This document shows positions 58,752 to 64,000 of a stretch of DNA of 64,000 nt, one piece after another. The first letter of the stretch is position 1; each line of letters starts with the position of its first letter. The stretch covers positions 1 to 64,000 of the forward strand of contig QQVD01000058.1 in the NCBI GenBank assembly GCA_003388555.1, in the 5' to 3' direction. Source of the DNA: Acidobacteriota bacterium (GTDB lineage: Bacteria > Acidobacteriota > Thermoanaerobaculia > Multivoradales > Multivoraceae). The position numbers were made by a program, and so were the translations under genes. The notes beneath the pieces were generated by a model, which worked only from the letters and a program-made list of their open reading frames with translations, made no database searches and was not told where the DNA came from.

Positions 58752-59162
58752 TCAGCCGCCGCAGTGCACCACCAGGCGTCGCTTGGAGCCGATCCTGCGG
58801 TGCTCCCACAGGAAGACGCCCTGCCAGGTGCCCAGCGCCAGTCGCCCGTCCAGCACCGGGATCGAGAGCGACGTGGCGGTGAGCGCCGCACGAATGTGCG
58901 ACGGCATGTCGTCCGGCCCCTCCGAGGTGTGGGTGAAGGACGGATCGTCCTCCCTCACCAGGCGCGACAGCCAGCCCTCGAGGTCGGCCCGCGCGCTCGG
59001 GTCGGCGTTCTCCTGGATCGTCAGGCTGGCCGAGGTGTGCTGGATCATCACCGTGCACAGGCCTTCGCCGAGGCGCGCCTCGTCGACGAGCTGCTGGATC
59101 CTCGCCGTGACGTCGACGAGCCCCTGGCGCCGGGTCTGGACTTCGATGCGGTGGACGCTCAT
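58752..59162 (-). CDS. YjbQ-family (UPF0047) protein
   Basis: 136 residues from ATG; the upstream in-frame extension is not needed. Conserved YjbQ features are CTVMIQHTSASLTIQENADPS, DDMPSHIRAALTATSLSIPV and LGTWQGVFLWEHR, with the histidines that bind metal. The family is widespread and some members have weak thiamine-phosphate-synthase activity; a physiological role is not settled. It converges on the MshEN-GAF gene with 15 bp between the stops. Confidence 0.95.
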   Translation of the reverse strand: MSVHRIEVQTRRQGLVDVTARIQQLVDEARLGEGLCTVMIQHTSASLTIQENADPSARADLEGWLSRLVREDDPSFTHTSEGPDDMPSHIRAALTATSLSIPVLDGRLALGTWQGVFLWEHRRIGSKRRLVVHCGG

Positions 59163-59303
59163 GTGGCGGACTGGTTCGGCGGACGGCGGCGATCCTGCCA
59201 CAGGCGAGGGGTGCGGTGCGCCGCCGGGACGGGCTGGCTGCTAGGCTGAGCGGGCTCCGGGGGAGTGCCCGTCCGATCGAAGAGGCCGAGAGGAGCAGAG
59301 ACC

Positions 59304-61964
59304 GTGTACCGGACTTCACGCCTTGCCAGGAGCCTGCGCGTCGCGGCGCTGGTGATCCTGGCGCTCTCCCTGCCCTGCGCGCTCGGCGCGCAGAGCCTCT
59401 ACAGGGTGATCGAGGCCCCGGACCCGGGCGCCCCCGAGACCGAGCTGCGACTCCAGGTCGACACCGCGCTGCTGCGGACACTGCCGGAGCGCCTCGTGTT
59501 ACGGCTGCCGGGCGGCCCGGTCGAGGCGGTGCGGCTCGACGCCGAACGCCGCGCCGAAGGAGTGCTGTGGCGCGGATCGCTGGGAGCGGCCGCCGATCCG
59601 GAGCTGCCGCGCGGCGACGCCACCGCGCCGATCTCGGTGGTGCTCACCCTGCACCGCGACATCCTGCTCGGTCGCATCTTCAGCGCCGAGGGGCACTTCG
59701 CGGTCCAGCCGAGCGACATCGACGGCGCCCACCGGCTGAGTCGCATCGAGCGGCTCGCCGGCGTCGTGCGCAGGAGCGCAGGGGCCGCCGCGCTGCCGGC
59801 TCCGTGCGCCGGGCCCGCCGGAATCGACCGTGAGGTTCCCACCGGGGCGGCGCGGCTCGCGGCAGCGGCTGGAGACCTCCAGAGCCCCGGTGCCCAGAAC
59901 GGCACACCGCGGCTCGACGTGATGATCGCCTACACGCCGCGCGCCCAGGCCGAGCTCGGCGGCGGCCGGCTGCAGGCCGAGGCCGTCGCCGCGGTCGACT
60001 ACCTGAACACCTCGCTGGCCAACAGCGGCGTCAGCGGCCGCGGCCGCCTGGTCGAGACGGTGATCGCGCCCCAGCTCGACCACCTGCGCAGTCAGGCCGA
60101 TGGGCTGCCGACCCTACGCGTCGATCCCACCGTCCTCGCCCAGCGCGATGCCGCCCGGGCCGACGTCGTGGTGCTGTTCATGGCCTCCTCGGACTCCGCC
60201 GACGGCTGCGGCCTCGGCTACGTGATGCTGCGCGGAGACACCCCGGTGACGATGGCGCCCTACGCCTTCAGCACGGTCAACGTCGGCTGCGACATCGGCT
60301 CGACGACGGCGCACGAGATCGGCCACAACCTGGGCCTCAACCACGATCCGCAGAACGCCAACGTCGCCGACCACCGCAAGTACGCGCCAGACGCCCACGG
60401 CCACTTCTACGGCCTCACCTCCAACTTCAAAACGGTGATGTCGTACGGCCCGTTCAACGACATCCCCTACTTCTCGACCCCCGACATCATCGTCCGGGGA
60501 CAGCCGATCGGCATCCTCGACGAGCGCAACAACACCCGTGTGCTCGGCGAGACGCTGCGCATGGGCTCGCGCTTCCACGACGGCAATTCGCCGCCGACGC
60601 CGTCCGGCAACCCCGAGATCGCCCCGACCGATCTGAGCGCCAGCGAGGTGAGCCCCAGCGCGGTGACCCTGAGCTGGCTCGACAACGCACCCGACGAGAT
60701 CTCGGTGCTGATCGAGCGGCGTGCCAGCGGCGAGGCCTGGCAGCAGATCCTGCAGCTGCCGCCCGACAGCGTCAGCACCCGGGTCGAGGGGTTGATCCCC
60801 GCGACCTCCTACGACTTCCGTGCCCGGGTGCGCACGGCGAGCGAATACTCCACCTACTCGAACCGCGTCACGGTCATGACCCTCTCGGGACCGGGGCGAC
60901 CCGAAGCGATCGAGGCGACCCCGTTCAGCGCCACCGCGATCCTCGTCACCTACTCCGGCATCGCCGCTGGCGACACGGTGCGGGTCGAGCGCCGCGGGCT
61001 CGACTCGCTGCCCGGCGAGTGGGATCTCGCTCTCGAGGCGGTCGAGGACGGCAACGGCTCGGTGCTGATCCCGGGACTGGAGCCGGGCGAGCCCTCGACC
61101 TTCCGGGTGCTGGCGGTGGGTGCCAACGGTGAGCCTTCCGAGCCCTCGGAGCCTCTCCACGCCACCACCCGGTGGGCCGACGGCGAGTGCGTCGCGGACG
61201 GTCAGACCCTCTGCCTGCTCGGCGGGCGCTTCGAGCTGCGGGCGCACTGGAACGATCCGTTCAACCCGCCGCTGAGCGGCGCGGCCGGCACCACCACCGT
61301 GCCGGGATCCGACGAGACCGGCCTCTTCTACTTCTTCGACGCCGCCAACGTCGAGCTGGTCAGCAAGATGCTCGACGGCACCGGCCTGACCGACAGCTAC
61401 TGGCACTTCTACGGCGCCCTCTCCAACGTCGAGTACTGGGTCACCGTGCGCGACACCTCGACCGGGGCGCAGAAGACGTACCACAACGAGCCCTACGACC
61501 TGTGCGGCGCCGCCGATCTCGAAGCCTTCTTCGATCCGCCCACCGGCGCGGCGCGCCGGACGGCCCCGTCCTCCACTGCGGCGTCCCCTCCGCCGCAGCA
61601 CACGGTGTCGGCCTCCGGCGCCTGCGTGCAGGACGACGAGCGCCTGTGCCTGCGCGACGGCCGCTTCGAAGTCACGGTGCAGTGGACCAGCGCGACGGGT
61701 AGCGGTGTCGGCCGGCCGGTCGCCGGGACCGCCACCAACGACTCCGGCTTCCTCTGGTTCTTCACCCCGAGCAACCTCGAGCTGGCGGTCAAGATCCTCG
61801 ACGGCCGACCGATCAACGGCAAGTTCTGGTTCTACTGGGGCGGCCTCTCCGACGTCGCCTACACCATCCAGGTGCGCGACACGGTGAGCGGCCAGACGGC
61901 GAGCTACGCCAGCGAGGCCGGCAGCGTCTGCGGCGGCGCCGACGTCGAGGCGATCGACGGCTGA
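59304..61964 (+). CDS. Secreted zinc metalloprotease with fibronectin-type and duplicated C-terminal domains
   Basis: 886 residues from a GTG preceded by AGAGGAGCAGAG; a GTG 13 codons upstream has a poorer site. The signal peptide ends near CALGAQS. A prodomain-like region leads to an M12-type metzincin catalytic domain with HEIGHNLGLNHD (residues ~336-347) and a Met-turn in TVMSYGPF. Two fibronectin type III-like modules follow (~440-625). The C-terminus is two copies of a ~100-residue Cys-containing domain with LCLLGGRFELRAHW / LCLRDGRFEVTVQW and FFDAANVELVSKMLDG / FTPSNLELAVKILDG. That domain recurs in secreted proteins of Acidobacteriota. It probably degrades extracellular protein. Confidence 0.92.
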   Translation: MYRTSRLARSLRVAALVILALSLPCALGAQSLYRVIEAPDPGAPETELRLQVDTALLRTLPERLVLRLPGGPVEAVRLDAERRAEGVLWRGSLGAAADPELPRGDATAPISVVLTLHRDILLGRIFSAEGHFAVQPSDIDGAHRLSRIERLAGVVRRSAGAAALPAPCAGPAGIDREVPTGAARLAAAAGDLQSPGAQNGTPRLDVMIAYTPRAQAELGGGRLQAEAVAAVDYLNTSLANSGVSGRGRLVETVIAPQLDHLRSQADGLPTLRVDPTVLAQRDAARADVVVLFMASSDSADGCGLGYVMLRGDTPVTMAPYAFSTVNVGCDIGSTTAHEIGHNLGLNHDPQNANVADHRKYAPDAHGHFYGLTSNFKTVMSYGPFNDIPYFSTPDIIVRGQPIGILDERNNTRVLGETLRMGSRFHDGNSPPTPSGNPEIAPTDLSASEVSPSAVTLSWLDNAPDEISVLIERRASGEAWQQILQLPPDSVSTRVEGLIPATSYDFRARVRTASEYSTYSNRVTVMTLSGPGRPEAIEATPFSATAILVTYSGIAAGDTVRVERRGLDSLPGEWDLALEAVEDGNGSVLIPGLEPGEPSTFRVLAVGANGEPSEPSEPLHATTRWADGECVADGQTLCLLGGRFELRAHWNDPFNPPLSGAAGTTTVPGSDETGLFYFFDAANVELVSKMLDGTGLTDSYWHFYGALSNVEYWVTVRDTSTGAQKTYHNEPYDLCGAADLEAFFDPPTGAARRTAPSSTAASPPPQHTVSASGACVQDDERLCLRDGRFEVTVQWTSATGSGVGRPVAGTATNDSGFLWFFTPSNLELAVKILDGRPINGKFWFYWGGLSDVAYTIQVRDTVSGQTASYASEAGSVCGGADVEAIDG

Positions 61965-61968
61965 CCGC

Positions 61969-62934
61969 TCAGCCCGCCTCGCCTGGCAGACCGTCCAGGG
62001 TCTCCTCGTTCTTGGCGATGCGGCTCTCGAGCTCGAGGCCGGCGAGCTCGGCGCGGCGGTGCGAACGCACCAGCTCGTCGTGCTCGGCGGCGCTGCGGTC
62101 GCGCTCTGCGCGCGCCTCGTCGAGCTGCGCTCGGAGTGCGTCGACGGCCCGCTGCCGCTGCGCCAGCTCCTCCTCCGCCCGCTGCCTGCGCCGGCCCAGC
62201 TCCCCCATCTCTTCGCGACGCCGCTCGAGCTGCTCGCGATCCTTGGCGAGCTGGGCCTCGAGCGCGCGGCGCCTGGCGACGTCGAGCGCCCGCTGGCGAC
62301 TCTTCACCGCTGGCTTCACCGCTGCGTTCGCCGGCGGCTCGGCCGACGGCTGCGGAGGCGCCGGGCCCGCGGCGCCGACGGCGAGCCCGAAGAGAAGGTC
62401 GAAGTCGGGCGGCTCCAGCTCGCGGACCAGCGTGCCCGCCCGCTGGTCGACCGGCGGAGTCTCGTCGGCCTGGCGTGACGACAGCGCCTCGAGCGTGCGG
62501 CGCACCGCGTTGGTGGTCGTCCGGGCGGCGGCATGACCGTCCGCGAGCAGGTGCTCCTCGGCCCGTGCGGTGAGCCGGTCGACCAGGCGCCGCCGAGCCT
62601 GCGTGAGCTGGCGCACCTCCTCACCGGCCTGGTCGGCGCGATGCGCCGCGCGCAGCTCCTCGCCGGTGCGTTCGAGCCGCGACAGCTCCTCGCCGTCGCG
62701 GTAGCGGAGCTGGTTCACCGCCCAGGCCGGCAGCGACGGCTTGGCGAGGCGGCCGAAGGCGGCCACCTCCTGGCGCGGCACCCCGAGCTGCTTCAGCGCC
62801 GCGACCTGCTCCCTGCGACGCTCGACGAACCCCTTCAGGTCGCCGTCGTAGACCCGGGCCCGCGCCTGCTCGATGGCGTCTACGGCGTCTACGGCGTCTA
62901 CGGCGTCCACGTCGTCCGTGGCCGATCCGCTCAC
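61969..62934 (-). CDS. Coiled-coil protein of unknown function
   Basis: 321 residues from a GTG. The N-terminus has four VDA tripeptides encoded by a 9-bp DNA repeat. A helical region follows (~20-165) with RVYDGDLKGFVERRREQVAALKQLGVPRQEVAAFGRLAKPSLPAWAVNQL, similar to a domain seen in proteins of unknown function. A Pro-rich linker (~195-215) leads to a long charged coiled coil (~220-315). No signal peptide or membrane segment is present. It starts 7 bp after the stop of the hybrid histidine kinase gene and converges on the metalloprotease gene with 4 bp between stops. I cannot assign a role. Confidence 0.8.
   Translation of the reverse strand: MSGSATDDVDAVDAVDAVDAIEQARARVYDGDLKGFVERRREQVAALKQLGVPRQEVAAFGRLAKPSLPAWAVNQLRYRDGEELSRLERTGEELRAAHRADQAGEEVRQLTQARRRLVDRLTARAEEHLLADGHAAARTTTNAVRRTLEALSSRQADETPPVDQRAGTLVRELEPPDFDLLFGLAVGAAGPAPPQPSAEPPANAAVKPAVKSRQRALDVARRRALEAQLAKDREQLERRREEMGELGRRRQRAEEELAQRQRAVDALRAQLDEARAERDRSAAEHDELVRSHRRAELAGLELESRIAKNEETLDGLPGEAG
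62875..62910. repeat. 9-bp tandem repeat at the coiled-coil protein N-terminus
   Basis: Four copies of ggcgtc(t/c)ac in tandem, three identical. They encode VDA repeats on the minus strand. The unit keeps the reading frame. Confidence 0.9.
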
Positions 62935-62941
62935 CGCCGGC

Positions 62942-64000
62942 TCACGACACGCTCGGTTGCGCCGCGTCCCGCTTGCGGTCCGCTCTCCCCTCGCCGCCAG
63001 ACCGCGGCGCGTGGTCGAGCAGCCTGCGCACCATCGCCAGCAGCACCTCGAGCTCGAACGGCTTCTGCAGGAAGTTGATGCTGCGATCGAGGATCTCGCG
63101 CCGGTCGAGAGCGTCGCGCGGGTAGCCGGAGACGTAGAGCACCTCGAGGCCGGGCGCCTCCTTCTTCAGCGCCCGCGCCAGCTCGGCGCCGCTGCGCCCG
63201 GGCAGCACGACGTCGGTGAGCAGCAGGCTGGGGAAGACGGGCGCGGCGCGCAGCACCTCCTCGGCCTCGTCCGCGGTCTCCGCCTGCAGCACCCGATAGC
63301 CGTGCGACTCGAGCGAGGAAGCGATCAACGAGCGCACCGCCTGCTCGTCCTCGACCAGCAGGATGGTCTCGTCACCGTCGAGGTTGCCGGTGCCGGCGAG
63401 CTGGGAGAGGCGGTGGGCGCCGGAGGAGTGGCGCGACGTCGTCGGCAGGTAGATGCGAATCTCGGTGCCCTCGTCGACCTTGCTGCGCAGGTCGATGTAG
63501 CCCGAGCTCTGGTGCACCAGCCCGTAGACCATCGACAGCCCCAGACCGGTGCCCTCTCCCGAGGCCTTGGTGGTGAAGAAGGGCTCGAACACGCGGTCGA
63601 TCAGCTCGGCGGGAATGCCCTTGCCGACATCGCGGATCGCCAGCCGCACATACTCCTTGCCGAGTGCCGCGTCGGCGCCGGCGACGCGACGCATCTCGGC
63701 CGGCGTGGCGCGGCGTGTCTCGAGCGAGAGGGTGCCGCCGGCGGGCATCGCGTCGCGCGCGTTGACCACCATGTTGAGGATCGCCTGCTCCATCTGGGCG
63801 AGGTCGGTGCGCACCAGTGGCAGCTGCTCCTCGAGCCGGATCTCGAGCTGCACCTCCTCGCCGACCGCCGGCCGGACCAGCGGCTCGAGGTTCTTGATCA
63901 CCAGGTTGAGGTCGAGCGGCTCCGGCTGCAGCAGCTGCTGGCGACCGAAGGCGAGCAGGCGACTGGTGAGCACCGCGGCGCGCTCACCGGCGCGACGCAC
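62942..64000 (-). CDS. Hybrid histidine kinase, 5'-truncated (kinase core and receiver)
   Basis: 352 residues visible; the gene continues beyond the right edge. The fragment begins inside the phospho-acceptor helix pair (SRLLAFGRQQ) and shows the N box VVNARDAM, G1 box RDVGKGIP, the FFTTKASGEGTGLGLSMVYGL lid region and a C-terminal receiver with the phospho-accepting Asp in LLLTDVVLPGRSG and a conserved lysine in LQKPFEL. The resemblance to the kinase at 6932-9904 in both core and receiver is close. The sensor domain is outside the window. Confidence 0.93.
   Translation of the reverse strand: MRRAGERAAVLTSRLLAFGRQQLLQPEPLDLNLVIKNLEPLVRPAVGEEVQLEIRLEEQLPLVRTDLAQMEQAILNMVVNARDAMPAGGTLSLETRRATPAEMRRVAGADAALGKEYVRLAIRDVGKGIPAELIDRVFEPFFTTKASGEGTGLGLSMVYGLVHQSSGYIDLRSKVDEGTEIRIYLPTTSRHSSGAHRLSQLAGTGNLDGDETILLVEDEQAVRSLIASSLESHGYRVLQAETADEAEEVLRAAPVFPSLLLTDVVLPGRSGAELARALKKEAPGLEVLYVSGYPRDALDRREILDRSINFLQKPFELEVLLAMVRRLLDHAPRSGGEGRADRKRDAAQPSVS

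Overview
The window is very GC-rich (roughly 70% by eye) and gene-dense. It carries about 38 protein genes and no rRNA, tRNA, CRISPR array or insertion sequence that I can recognise. Several features together suggest an environmental, Gram-negative Acidobacteriota-type bacterium, perhaps Thermoanaerobaculia-like: four Ser/Thr protein kinases with long TPR-like or novel tails, two hybrid histidine kinases, an Oar-like TonB receptor with a carboxypeptidase-type N-terminal domain, a dipeptidyl peptidase IV, secreted proteins with a DGFESGD C-terminal signature, and an acidobacterial-style ECF sigma factor. This assignment is an inference from gene content only.

Layout. 1-5.7 kb is housekeeping: a PNPOx-like flavoprotein fragment, deoC, a rhodanese protein, and pheS-pheT behind a terminator-like hairpin that looks like an attenuator. 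5.8-9.9 kb holds a cupin, a frameshifted secreted-protein remnant and a large hybrid sensor kinase with a repetitive N-terminus. From 28.75 kb down to 9.9 kb runs an unbroken minus-strand series of ten genes: Ser/Thr kinase with TPRs, M61 peptidase, MltA, second Ser/Thr kinase, small Cys-containing protein, HopA1-like protein, kinase-LanC fusion, ABC exporter, Eis-like acetyltransferase and a second ABC exporter. The 9.9-18.9 kb part of this run has the parts list of a lanthipeptide-type RiPP pathway in an arrangement I do not recognise from the standard classes: a separate HopA1-like putative lyase plus a fused RRE-like/kinase/LanC protein with a CCG zinc motif. It is the best candidate in the window for an undescribed system.

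28.9-32.5 kb (plus strand) has a zinc-ribbon Ser/Thr kinase, a bacterial deoxyhypusine-synthase homologue and a secreted DUF4412-like protein. 32.5-36.9 kb (minus) is a three-gene, translationally coupled unit of an unknown protein, a YdeP/FdhF-type molybdopterin oxidoreductase and the sulfurtransferase FdhD. 37.2-44.6 kb (plus) has glutamate dehydrogenase, a Ca/Na exchanger, GcvP and a double alpha/beta-hydrolase whose second half lacks the nucleophile serine. This last gene overlaps the end of a convergent TPR Ser/Thr kinase by 168 bp.

47.5-54.6 kb has a DGFESGD secreted protein, an ECF sigma factor, DPP-IV and the TonB receptor. 54.8-64 kb has a secreted phosphatase-like protein, an enoyl-CoA hydratase/thioesterase pair, a stand-alone MshEN-GAF-like protein, YjbQ, a secreted zinc metalloprotease with two copies of a C-terminal domain, a coiled-coil protein and a truncated hybrid histidine kinase. 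Together the window mixes core metabolism with signalling (six kinases, one possible cyclic-di-GMP receptor), protein or peptide degradation at the cell surface, and a probable peptide natural-product operon.
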